DNA of 10,226 nucleotides from Cellvibrionales bacterium UBA4495 (GCA_002388905.1 DGNJ01000059.1:1-10226), one strand, 5' to 3'. Shown: positions 1-8,146, counted from the first letter of the stretch. Numbers and translations are program-made. Notes: generated by a model not told the origin, from the letters alone.

Positions 1-326
<326 letters not shown>

Positions 327-344
327 ACCCGTTTTTTAAGGATT

Positions 345-1723
<1,379 letters not shown>

Positions 1724-1757
1724 CGGGCTGCCGGTAGGAACACGGGAGAAACCTTCC

Positions 1758-2069
1758 ATGATCGGCGCTACCGTTACCATGAGAGTCAACCCGGGCAAGA
1801 TCGGGGAATTCGAACGCCTTTACCGGCAATTGGCCGAGCAGGTGCGCAGTCGCGAGGAAGGGAACTTCCAATATGAACTGTTCCGGTCGGCGGATGACCC
1901 GAATACCTACAAAACCATGGAGCAATACCGGGATCATGCCGCCATTGAGGCGCATCTGCGCACCGAGCACATTAAACGGCTTGGCCCGGCTCTATCGGCA
2001 CTCCTGGTCGAAGAACCGGTGATCGAGATAGTTGGCGATAAGGTTGTTTTCAAACAGGGCGGTCGTTAG
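1758..2069 (+). CDS. ABM-domain (antibiotic biosynthesis monooxygenase-like) protein
   Basis: Small cytosolic protein of 103 residues that fits one complete ABM ferredoxin-like domain, as in YgiN-type quinol monooxygenases. Recognisable parts are the first beta strand (TVTMRVNPGK, 5-14), the first helix (FERLYRQLAEQVRSREEGN, about 18-36), the strand YELFRSADDPNTY (39-51), and the second helix plus its end, MEQYRDHAAIEAHLRTEHIK (54-73), which is the best signature of the family. There is no signal peptide. Start ATG 1758 follows GGGAGA at 1744-1749 (8-nt spacing). The gene lies 34 bp after eno and 79 bp before ftsB on the same strand, so it may be co-transcribed with eno. Family members act as cofactor-free monooxygenases, quinone-handling or haem-degrading enzymes, and many have no known substrate, so no specific reaction is assigned. 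It is not a usual member of the eno-ftsB neighbourhood. Confidence 0.85.
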   Translation: MIGATVTMRVNPGKIGEFERLYRQLAEQVRSREEGNFQYELFRSADDPNTYKTMEQYRDHAAIEAHLRTEHIKRLGPALSALLVEEPVIEIVGDKVVFKQGGR

Positions 2070-2090
2070 CGCCTCCACGGGCCCGCCGGT

Positions 2091-2119
2091 TTCCCATTGT
2101 CGCCGGTGGCGATTAGAAT
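2091..2119 (+). promoter_or_regulatory. Candidate sigma-70 promoter for ftsB-ispD-ispF
   Basis: TTCCCA (2091-2096, 4 of 6 matches to TTGACA) and TAGAAT (2114-2119, 5 of 6 matches to TATAAT) are separated by exactly 17 bp. They lie in the 79-bp gap after the ABM gene and about 30 bp before the ftsB start. Transcription would begin near 2126. The spacing and -10 are good, but this is by eye only and read-through from eno is equally possible. Confidence 0.45.
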
Positions 2120-2148
2120 GGGATTTTATCGGCCACACCCGGGTTGCC

Positions 2149-2463
2149 ATGCGTTGGATTGTCGGACTTCTGGTTCTCCTGTTGATCGGGCTGCAGTATC
2201 GACTGTGGTTCGGTGAGGGCAGTCTCGCCCAGAAAACGGAGCTGGAACGCCAGCTGGCCGAGCAGCGGATCCGCAACGAGCAACTGGCCGAGCGCAACCA
2301 TATCCTGGCCGAGCAGGTGGCCGGACTGAAATCCGGGCTCGAGGCGGTGGAGGAGCGGGCGCGTATCGACCTGGGCATGATCGACGAGGGCGAGACTTTC
2401 TACCTGGTGGTGGAAGAGCGACCCCGTTCCGGCAAGACGGAAAGATCGGAGGCCGGCCAATGA
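2149..2463 (+). CDS. ftsB: Cell division protein FtsB
   Basis: Small bitopic inner-membrane protein of the divisome that forms a complex with FtsQ and FtsL and helps activate septal peptidoglycan synthesis by FtsWI. The product is 104 residues, the family's usual size. A short N-terminal cytoplasmic tip is followed by one membrane helix (about residues 3-19, WIVGLLVLLLIGLQY), a periplasmic coiled coil rich in Leu, Glu and Gln heptads (about 27-65, with the repeated pattern LAEQ), and the diagnostic ERARIDLGMIDEGETFY segment (about 68-84), equivalent to E. coli EERARNELSM...GETFY. ATG 2149 is chosen because the membrane helix starts immediately after it. The frame stays open upstream to 2032, but that would place a hydrophilic extension before the helix. 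The Shine-Dalgarno sequence is weak. The stop overlaps the ispD start (ATGA, 2460-2463), indicating coupled translation. Confidence 0.95.
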   Translation: MRWIVGLLVLLLIGLQYRLWFGEGSLAQKTELERQLAEQRIRNEQLAERNHILAEQVAGLKSGLEAVEERARIDLGMIDEGETFYLVVEERPRSGKTERSEAGQ

Positions 2464-3185
2464 ATTTCTGGTTTGTGGTGCCCGCCGCCGGCGTCGGCAC
2501 CCGCTTCGGGGGCGACCGCCCCAAACAGTACGTGCCTATCAACGGCCGGCCGGTAATCACCCACACCCTTGAGCGGCTGCTCGCCATTCGTGGCGCGGGA
2601 GTCCTGGTGGCCCTGCATCCCGACGACGACTGGTGGCCTTCCCTGGCCATGGCCGGTGATCCCCGCATTGAAACCGTGGCCGGCGGTGAGCACCGGGCCG
2701 AGTCCGTGGCCAACGCCCTGGCCGCTCTCGCTGACCGGGCCGGCGGGGATGACTGGGTGCTGGTCCACGATGTGGCCCGGCCCTGTGTGGATCCCGCCGA
2801 TATCAGCCGCCTTATGGAGGTCCTGGCCAATGATCCGGTGGGCGGTATTCTCGGCGTGCCCCTGGCCGATACCGCCAAGCGGGTCGCGCCCTCGGGCATC
2901 ATCGAGGGAACCGAGGACCGGACCCGTCTGTGGGCAGCCCAGACGCCCCAGATGTTTCGCTACGGTCTGCTTCGGGAAGCCCTGGGGCGCGCCCTGGCGG
3001 CGGGCATAGTGCCCACGGATGAATCCGCGGCCCTGGAGAGAATGGGGCTGTCCCCGAAAATGATCCAGGGGCGCGCCGATAACCTCAAACTCACCCGGCC
3101 CGAGGATGTGGTGGTGATTGGCGCGATCCTGGAAGCCCAGGCGGATGCAGCGGCAACTGGCGCACCGCGGGAACAGGCATTGTGA
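2460..3185 (+). CDS. ispD: IspD, 2-C-methyl-D-erythritol 4-phosphate cytidylyltransferase
   Basis: Cytosolic MEP-pathway enzyme that transfers CMP from CTP to methylerythritol 4-phosphate, giving CDP-methylerythritol. The product is 241 residues, close to the E. coli length. The N-terminal nucleotide-binding loop is [17 protein letters not shown] (8-24), with Arg15 and Lys22 matching the CTP-binding residues. Further motifs are GGEHRAESV (75-83), the metal-site VHDVARPC (102-109, Asp104), PLADTAKRV (134-142), [13 protein letters not shown] (154-166), TDESAALE (186-193) and NLKLT (208-212, Lys210). It starts on the ATG that overlaps the ftsB stop and ends in a GTGA overlap with ispF, so the three genes form one coupled unit. 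A Gly/Pro-rich variable tail follows residue 225. Nothing essential is missing. Confidence 0.97.
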   Translation: MNFWFVVPAAGVGTRFGGDRPKQYVPINGRPVITHTLERLLAIRGAGVLVALHPDDDWWPSLAMAGDPRIETVAGGEHRAESVANALAALADRAGGDDWVLVHDVARPCVDPADISRLMEVLANDPVGGILGVPLADTAKRVAPSGIIEGTEDRTRLWAAQTPQMFRYGLLREALGRALAAGIVPTDESAALERMGLSPKMIQGRADNLKLTRPEDVVVIGAILEAQADAAATGAPREQAL

Positions 3186-3664
3186 TCGTGCGCATCGGCC
3201 ACGGCTATGATGTCCATGCTTTCGGTCCTGGCGACCATCTGGTGCTCGGCGGCGTTCGGATACCCTTCAGGCATGGATTCGTTGCCCATTCCGACGGCGA
3301 TGTCCTGATTCACGCCCTGTGCGATGCTCTCCTGGGAGCCGCAGCGCTGGGGGATATCGGCCGGCATTTTCCCGATTCCGACCCCCGTTTCGCGGGCATC
3401 GATAGCCGGCGCCTGCTGCGCCATGTAAGGGAGTTGTTGTCGGAGCGAGGCTTTGCCCTGGGCAATGCCGATATGACGCTGGTCGCTCAGTCTCCCAGAA
3501 TGACGCCCCACCTGGAGGCAATGACGGCCAATCTGGCGGCGGACTGCCGGACAGAAACGGACCGGATCAATATCAAGGCGACCACCACGGAAAAGCTGGG
3601 GTTTGTCGGACGGGAAGAGGGAGTCGCCTGTCATGCCGTCGTTTTACTCTGCCCCAAAAACTGA
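3182..3664 (+). CDS. ispF: IspF, 2-C-methyl-D-erythritol 2,4-cyclodiphosphate synthase
   Basis: Cytosolic MEP-pathway enzyme that cyclises CDP-methylerythritol 2-phosphate, releasing CMP; it works as a trimer with zinc. From GTG 3182 the product is 160 residues. Zinc ligands are Asp10 and His12 (GHGYDVHAF) and His44 ([10 protein letters not shown]), with [15 protein letters not shown] (51-65) following. The ATTTEKLGF segment (133-141) binds the cytidine diphosphate. The start is ambiguous: GTG 3182 overlaps the ispD stop (GTGA), and GGGAA at 3169-3173 sits 8 nt before it, while GTG 3188 would give the family-typical N-terminus MRIGHG and is only two codons downstream. I prefer 3182 for the overlap, at modest confidence. 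In many genomes one fused IspDF exists; here the two are separate. The next gene is convergent. Confidence 0.96.
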   Translation: MIVRIGHGYDVHAFGPGDHLVLGGVRIPFRHGFVAHSDGDVLIHALCDALLGAAALGDIGRHFPDSDPRFAGIDSRRLLRHVRELLSERGFALGNADMTLVAQSPRMTPHLEAMTANLAADCRTETDRINIKATTTEKLGFVGREEGVACHAVVLLCPKN

Positions 3665-3793
3665 TTCACCCTGCCTCGAAAGACGCCTTAAGCGTGGCGA
3701 ATATTCCCGGAATGGCCCTGTTTGCCGCCGCGGGAGCCTCCCGGCACGGTTGACCGGGAAATTGCCAAAAGCTCGGGGAATCTGGCGTCGTGA
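3665..3793. other. Convergent intergenic region with nested inverted repeats
   Basis: This 129-bp gap lies between the ends of ispF (+) and the ligase gene (-). It contains a nested set of palindromes: TTCCCGG (3704-3710) pairs with CCGGGAA (3754-3760), enclosing a tight hairpin CGGGA-GCC-TCCCG (3731-3743). The left arm also forms its own short palindrome ATTCC-C-GGAAT (3703-3713). None is followed by a clear T-run on either strand, so intrinsic termination is only a possibility. A small open frame here is not convincing. Its role in ending transcription from both sides is inferred from position. Confidence 0.4.
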
Positions 3794-4780
3794 TCAGCCG
3801 TTTTCGGGAGCGCTGTCGGGAGTGGTCTGGTCGTCCGGGTGGCCCAGGCTTTCCAGTATGTATTGAACCCGCTCTTCCGGATGCATGTCATGATGCTCGA
3901 GCCGGTCGACCAGTTCCAGGCGATGCCGCAGGCCGATGCCGTTGGCGATCTGCACGGCGAGACCGGGTCGGGCGTTGAGCTCGAGGATCATGGGGCCGCG
4001 GCTTTCGTCGATAACGAAGTCGCAGCCGATATAGCCCAGGTTGGTCATGTCGTAACATTTGGCGGCGAGCAGCAGCAGGTCGTTCCAGTCCGGGATCGCC
4101 AGGTCGCTGAAGCTGACCCCGGTATCCGGGTGGTGCTCCACCAGATAGTCCCTTTGCACGGCCTGGAGCGCCCGGCCATTGCGAATGTCCAGGCCCACGC
4201 CCACGGCGCCCTGGTGGAGGTTGGCCTTGCCGTCGGAGAGGTGGGTCGGGCAGCGCATCATGGCCATGATGGGGAAACCCCGGTAGACGATTACCCGGAT
4301 ATCCGGCAGCCCCTCGTAACTGAAGTGCAGGAGCCTGGGCAGGCCCCGCACAAGATATTCGATAATGGCAGTGTCGGGCCTGCCCCCCAGGCTGTAGACC
4401 CCGCTGAGGATGTTGGCGATATCGTGGCGAATGTCCTGGAGAGTGACCACCTTGCCGCTGGGCTTAACGAAATCATCGCCTTCCCGGCCGGAAATCACGA
4501 CAATGCCCTTGCCGCCGCTGCCGCGCAGGGGTTTGACGGCGAAGCCGCTCAGGGGGTTGAGCAACTGGCCCAGATCGCGCAGCTCCCCGGTGTAGCGAAT
4601 CACGCCATAGAGTTCGGGCACGACAATATTGTGCCGGCGCGCCGCTTCCTTGGTCTTGAGCTTGTCGTCCACCAGGGGAAAATAGCGGCGCTCGTTATAG
4701 CGGGCGATGTAAGCCACATTCCGCGCGTTCATGCCCAGAATGCCTTTTTTACGCAGTGCCGAGGCCGTTTTCCAGATCAT
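3794..4780 (-). CDS. RimK-related ATP-grasp ligase (alpha-L-glutamate ligase-like)
   Basis: Predicted soluble ATP-grasp enzyme of 328 residues, of the family annotated 'alpha-L-glutamate ligase-related' and distinct from true RimK. ATP-grasp enzymes join a carboxylate to an amine through an acyl phosphate. Visible parts are the lead segment GILGMNARN (13-21), the KLKTKE element (40-45), the ATP-binding lysine and glycine loop KPLRGSGGKG (83-92), a beta strand around PDIRVIVYRG (159-168), an MRCPTH element (175-180), NLHQGAVGVGLD (187-198), and the metal site GCDFVID (252-258) with LELNARPGL (266-274; Glu267 and Asn269). All catalytic elements look intact. There is no signal peptide or membrane helix, so it should be cytosolic. 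The last dozen residues are polar and disordered. Its ATG overlaps the stop of the upstream 7TM gene (ATGA on the minus strand, 4780-4777) and lacks its own Shine-Dalgarno sequence, implying coupled translation. The substrate is unknown; glutamate is only suggested by the family name. Confidence 0.9.
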   Translation of the reverse strand: MIWKTASALRKKGILGMNARNVAYIARYNERRYFPLVDDKLKTKEAARRHNIVVPELYGVIRYTGELRDLGQLLNPLSGFAVKPLRGSGGKGIVVISGREGDDFVKPSGKVVTLQDIRHDIANILSGVYSLGGRPDTAIIEYLVRGLPRLLHFSYEGLPDIRVIVYRGFPIMAMMRCPTHLSDGKANLHQGAVGVGLDIRNGRALQAVQRDYLVEHHPDTGVSFSDLAIPDWNDLLLLAAKCYDMTNLGYIGCDFVIDESRGPMILELNARPGLAVQIANGIGLRHRLELVDRLEHHDMHPEERVQYILESLGHPDDQTTPDSAPENG

Positions 4781-6303
4781 TTGTCGACCAAAAAGCGGAA
4801 GCGCTTCAGTTCGGAGAGCCGGTAGCCGGTGTATTGGCCCAATACCAGGATAAGCCCCAGTTCCACCAGCAGGATCTCGGGGAAATTGTAGGTCAGGTGC
4901 TCGATCAGGTCGTTGGTCATCAGGCCATAGGCGATGATGGCCACGATCAGGCTGCCACCGCCCTGAATCATCACCTCCCGGGGGCCGTCTTCTTCCCAGA
5001 TGATGGACATGCGCTCAATGGTCCAGGCGATGATAATCATCGGAAAGAAGGTAATGCTCAGAACCTGGTCGATGCCGAGCTTATAACTGAAGATACTGAA
5101 CCCGGCCATCAGAATCACCACGGTAATGAGCACCGCCGCCAGTCGCGCCACCATCAGCAGGTCAAGCCGGCTCAGGTAGGAGCGTATCCACAGGCCGGCG
5201 GCCACCAGGGTCAACAGGATGGCGACGCCGGTAACCAGGGTTGTCTGGATAAAGGCCAGGGCGATCAGCACCGGCATGAAAGTGCCCGATGTGCGCAGGC
5301 CTACCAGTATCCGGAAAATCACCACCACCAGCGCGCCGATGGGCACCAGCAACAGCGACTTGAAGATGTTCTGGTTGTCGATGGGCAGGCTGTAGATATT
5401 GAAATCCACCAGGGCCACGGCGTCGCTGCGGGCTTCCTGAAGAGCGACTGCCTTGGCGGAGATGTCGTTGCCCAGCACCGAGAAGCGTATCTTGGAATTC
5501 TCGCCGCCCACCACGTCCAGAAGGGACTGCCCGCCCCGCTGCCACATAAAGAAGTTTTCGGGGATGCCCGGGGTCGCGGTCTTGGGATCGAACGGGTGCC
5601 ATTGTTCGCCATCGTGAATTTCGATCAGTTCTACCGGGCGCTGATTGTACAGACGGTTTTCCAGGTAGATCCCACGGATCATGCGGGCGGGGATGTCCGC
5701 CTCGGCGAGCAGGTCCAGGGCCAGCTGCGCGGGGCTGGCGCCACTGCTGATCTGGTATAGCAGTTCGGCATCCTGGGAGATGGAAGGGCCGTTCATCAAC
5801 TTGAGTAACTGGCGGGTAAAGCTGACATCATCGGATGACAGCTCCCGCGCGGTGCGTACCAGCCCGGACGCCACCTCCCGCACCCCCGGTCCCCAGTTCG
5901 GGGACCCTACCTTGGGCGCAAGTGACGGCGGTGCGGACTGGGCTCCTGTTGCCGGTCCCTCGGCGATTTTCAGGCGGTAGTAGAGGGTCTGGGCGCCGAT
6001 GGCGTTACGGCGGGTCCAGACGGCCCGGCGCTGGAGTTCCCCTTCCACCACGAAACCATAGCCGGCCGAGGCGAAGTACTCGTCGAGGATGCTGTACTCG
6101 GTCTGGGGCTGGGGCAGGGCCAGGTTTACCGTTACCGGCCCGTCCTGGGCGTCAAAGGCGATCTGGGCCTCGATACTCCAGACCTTGCGCTCTTCATCGG
6201 GTAGCAGGGGAAAATGCAGGACCGCCACCTTGTAGACCGTGAGGCCCAGCCCGATCAGGGTGAAAAGGATGGCAAAGAGATAGACCTGGCCTTTGGGCGA
6301 CAT
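4777..6303 (-). CDS. Inactive transglutaminase-like domain fused to seven membrane helices
   Basis: Predicted inner-membrane protein of 508 residues. One N-terminal helix (about 6-29) is followed by a long extracytoplasmic part (about 30-310) and a C-terminal bundle with seven hydrophobic segments at roughly 314-335, 340-352, 354-374, 381-403, 410-427, 446-462 and 474-492. The periplasmic part contains a transglutaminase-like fold: LALDLLAEADIPARMIRGI (194-212), VELIEIHDGEQWHPFDP (224-240). The Asp position survives (FDP), but the protein has no cysteine anywhere and no HAW motif, so it cannot act as a thiol transglutaminase; it probably binds rather than cleaves or crosslinks peptides. A low-complexity Ala/Pro/Gly linker (about 114-142) contains a DNA hairpin described separately. 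The start ATG is preceded by GGAG and lies 10 bp after the protease gene. It overlaps the ligase gene by 4 bp. Family resemblance is to the 'transglutaminase fused to 7TM' proteins; function is inferred only. Confidence 0.9.
   Translation of the reverse strand: MSPKGQVYLFAILFTLIGLGLTVYKVAVLHFPLLPDEERKVWSIEAQIAFDAQDGPVTVNLALPQPQTEYSILDEYFASAGYGFVVEGELQRRAVWTRRNAIGAQTLYYRLKIAEGPATGAQSAPPSLAPKVGSPNWGPGVREVASGLVRTARELSSDDVSFTRQLLKLMNGPSISQDAELLYQISSGASPAQLALDLLAEADIPARMIRGIYLENRLYNQRPVELIEIHDGEQWHPFDPKTATPGIPENFFMWQRGGQSLLDVVGGENSKIRFSVLGNDISAKAVALQEARSDAVALVDFNIYSLPIDNQNIFKSLLLVPIGALVVVIFRILVGLRTSGTFMPVLIALAFIQTTLVTGVAILLTLVAAGLWIRSYLSRLDLLMVARLAAVLITVVILMAGFSIFSYKLGIDQVLSITFFPMIIIAWTIERMSIIWEEDGPREVMIQGGGSLIVAIIAYGLMTNDLIEHLTYNFPEILLVELGLILVLGQYTGYRLSELKRFRFLVDK
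5888..5906. repeat. Perfect GC-rich inverted repeat inside the 7TM gene
   Basis: GGTCCCC (5888-5894) and GGGGACC (5900-5906) form a perfect 7-bp stem with the 5-nt loop AGTTC. It lies in the sequence coding for a low-complexity linker (around GSPNWGP, residues 132-138) between structured parts of the protein. Such placement resembles palindromic elements inserted in frame, but one copy in the window does not prove this. Confidence 0.4.
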
Positions 6304-6313
6304 GGCGACTCCG

Positions 6314-6997
6314 CTATTTGGCGATCAGCTGTTGGCCGACGTCGACGACGGCATTGTCGCGGAGCAGGTCGCGACCCACCAGCAGCGGGTACTCCATTTC
6401 CGACCGGTCGGCCAGGGAGACCTCCACGTTCTGGCTGACGGATCCCATGGTGAGCTTGAGCAGGACCACCAGGCGGCGCTCGAAGCCGTCCAGTTCGGCC
6501 TGCTTGACCCGGACCCGGTGCAGGACCTCACGCTCCAGGGTAATGGGGTCGCCGTCGGGGTTGTCGATATTGAACCGGACCCAGCGCTCGCCATCCCGTT
6601 CGAAGCGAACGATATCAGTGGCATGGATGGACGTTCCCGTGGCGCCGGTGTCGATGCGCGCCGTATAGACGATACCCGGCGGAGTCACTTTCACCTGTTC
6701 CACCTCGCCCACCATGATCTTGCCGTCCAGGTGGGTGGGGCATGCGGGGCATTTTATTTTGGGAATCGCCGGGCAGGGAATGGTTTCCGAGGGTTCCGGC
6801 TCGGGGCAGGTCAGGGTGATTTCGCGGGGGAAGGTCATTAACTCCCCTTCGGGGCGGATGGGCGTTTCCGGAGGTGGCGGTTCGGCGGCGGGCGTTTCCG
6901 TCTGCGCAAGGAAAGGCGCCTGACAGCCGGCCATCATGAGGGTAACAGCGACCAGGCCGAGCCAGGCCATCAGGTTTCCGGTAACGCCTTTATTCAT
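6314..6997 (-). CDS. Lipoprotein with retropepsin-like 'ATP-dependent zinc protease' (RimB-like) domain
   Basis: Predicted lipoprotein of 227 residues. An N-terminal signal (NLMAWLGLVAVTLMMAGC) ends in a lipobox with Cys25 (MAGC), followed by a Pro/Glu-rich linker (26-60) and a stretch with four Cys-Pro pairs (Cys64, 75, 83 and 86). The C-terminal domain (about 93-227) matches the 'putative ATP-dependent zinc protease' family: EVEQVKVTPPG, the catalytic-type RIDTGATGTSIHA (114-126, DTGA as in retropepsins), VLHRVRVKQ, and YPLLVGRDLL (203-212). Despite the family name, the motif indicates an aspartic-protease fold. The start is set by the signal peptide; the frame stays open to 7549 only because of overlap with truD. 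The Shine-Dalgarno (GAAGAA) is weak. It is the first gene of the leftward three-gene unit. Lipidation would put the protease in the periplasm, on the same side as the transglutaminase-like domain of its neighbour. Confidence 0.9.
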   Translation of the reverse strand: MNKGVTGNLMAWLGLVAVTLMMAGCQAPFLAQTETPAAEPPPPETPIRPEGELMTFPREITLTCPEPEPSETIPCPAIPKIKCPACPTHLDGKIMVGEVEQVKVTPPGIVYTARIDTGATGTSIHATDIVRFERDGERWVRFNIDNPDGDPITLEREVLHRVRVKQAELDGFERRLVVLLKLTMGSVSQNVEVSLADRSEMEYPLLVGRDLLRDNAVVDVGQQLIAK

Positions 6998-7034
6998 AAA
7001 TTTCTTCAGTAATTTGACCCAAAAGTGTGCAATG

Positions 7035-7063
7035 TTGCTGTCTGGTGAGCAGGTAATGATAAT
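7035..7063 (+). promoter_or_regulatory. Candidate rightward promoter for truD
   Basis: TTGCTG (7035-7040) and GATAAT (7058-7063, 5 of 6 matches to TATAAT) are spaced 17 bp apart. Transcription would start near 7070, about 90 nt before truD. The -35 matches only its first three bases. The -10 overlaps the -10 of the opposite promoter. Confidence 0.35.
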
Positions 7064-7084
7064 CTCTGCCGCCGCCCTTGGAAA
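7056..7084 (-). promoter_or_regulatory. Candidate leftward promoter for the protease-7TM-ligase operon
   Basis: On the minus strand, TTTCCA (7084-7079, 4 of 6 to TTGACA) and TATCAT (7061-7056, 5 of 6 to TATAAT) are 17 bp apart. Transcription would begin near 7049, giving a leader of about 52 nt before ATG 6997. It shares the AT-rich core (7056-7063) with the rightward candidate, so RNA polymerase could probably not occupy both at once. Assigned by eye. Confidence 0.38.
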
Positions 7085-7159
7085 GCGAACCGTCCTGGCT
7101 CCACTGAAGCCGCTATCCTGCCTGCAGAGGGGCATCCGCACAACTCGACCGGGTTTATA

Positions 7160-8146
7160 ATGGCTGACGACGTAAAAAACACCTTTTCCCTGGCGTTTCC
7201 CCGGGCTCTCGGCGAGCCGGCCTGGAGTGCCGGTTTCCGGCGCGAATTCGAGGACTTTCGGGTGGACGAAGAGCTCGGCTTCGAGCCGTCCGGCGAGGGC
7301 GAGCACTTTCTGGTCCGCATTCGCAAAACCAACCAGAACACCCGCTGGCTTGCCGGGTGGCTGGCACAAGCCTGTGGTGTCGACGAGAGCGCCGTGGGCT
7401 ATTGCGGACTCAAGGATCGTCGGGCTATCACCAGCCAGTGGTTCAGCATCCAACTGCCCGGCACGGCCGCCCCCTCGCTGCCGGCCTCGCCGGGAATTGA
7501 GGTGCTGGCACGGACCCGGCATCACCGGAAACTGCGGCCGGGCATGCACCGGGGCAATGGTTTTGTCATCAGGCTCCGGGACCTTGAGTGCGACCGGGAT
7601 GCTTTGGCTGCGCGCCTGGAGATGGTGGCGGGGGAGGGTGTGCCCAACTATTTCGGGGAGCAGCGTTTCGGAATCGGCGGCGGCAACCTGGTGGAGGCTG
7701 CCGCCATCGTCGCCCGCCGGTCACCGCGATTTCGCGGCCGCCGGGGCGGGCTTTATTTGTCGGCGGCCCGTTCCTGGCTTTTCAACCAGGTCCTCGCCGC
7801 CAGGGTTTCCGACGGCACCTGGAACAGGCCGCTGGCGGGGGAAGAGAGCGGCCACCCTAGGGGACCCCTCTGGGGCCGGGGCCGCAACCCGGCACCGGGC
7901 GCGGTGGCAGAACTGGAGGCGGCCGTGCTGAGTTCCTGGCAATCCTGGTGCGAGGCCCTGGAACACAGCGGCCTGTCCCAGGAGCGCCGGGACCTGATCC
8001 TGGTGCCCGGGGATTTTCGCTGGCAGTGGCAGGGCCGGGACCTGGAACTGGCTTTCTCCCTGCCGCCCGGCACCTATGCCACCGCCGTGCTCAGGGAGCT
8101 CGCCCGGCTGAAGGCACCCGAACCCGCGCTGGCGGTGGAGCCATAG
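7160..8146 (+). CDS. truD: tRNA pseudouridine(13) synthase TruD
   Basis: Cytosolic enzyme that isomerises uridine 13 of tRNA-Glu and some other tRNAs to pseudouridine. The product is 328 residues; E. coli and Pseudomonas proteins are about 350. Family motifs are FRREFEDFRVDEELGF (26-41), the catalytic Asp86 in GYCGLKDRRAITSQWFS, the GMHRGNGFVIRL segment, GVPNYFGEQRFG, and ARSWLFNQVLAARV. The C-terminal half reads directly from VSDGTWNRPLAGE to HPRGPLWGRG, whereas the orthologues I recall carry about 30 more residues between these points (a GD...S-F... stretch of the TRUD domain). No frameshift is visible. ATG 7160 fits the family N-terminus, although there is no clear Shine-Dalgarno. The neighbour upstream is the divergent protease operon; the usual downstream surE is absent. 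Confidence 0.93.
   Translation: MADDVKNTFSLAFPRALGEPAWSAGFRREFEDFRVDEELGFEPSGEGEHFLVRIRKTNQNTRWLAGWLAQACGVDESAVGYCGLKDRRAITSQWFSIQLPGTAAPSLPASPGIEVLARTRHHRKLRPGMHRGNGFVIRLRDLECDRDALAARLEMVAGEGVPNYFGEQRFGIGGGNLVEAAAIVARRSPRFRGRRGGLYLSAARSWLFNQVLAARVSDGTWNRPLAGEESGHPRGPLWGRGRNPAPGAVAELEAAVLSSWQSWCEALEHSGLSQERRDLILVPGDFRWQWQGRDLELAFSLPPGTYATAVLRELARLKAPEPALAVEP

Noticed and set aside
331..338. T-run after the kdsA stop as an intrinsic terminator
   Set aside because: No stable hairpin directly precedes the T-run; the stems in this gap lie after it.
3839..5760. Two open frames of 328 and 334 residues on the + strand opposite the ligase and 7TM genes
   Set aside because: Their compositions (runs of His, Gln, Asp) are typical of antisense reading of GC-rich genes; the minus-strand products have clear domains and membrane helices.
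7156..7161. TATAAT hexamer directly at the truD start codon
   Set aside because: It has no -35 partner at 15-18 bp and transcription from it would begin inside the gene, beyond the ATG; more likely a coincidence of the sequence around the start.
6998..7549. N-terminal extension of the zinc-protease frame
   Set aside because: The frame is open only because it runs antisense into truD; the lipoprotein signal starting at 6997 gives a complete and sensible N-terminus.
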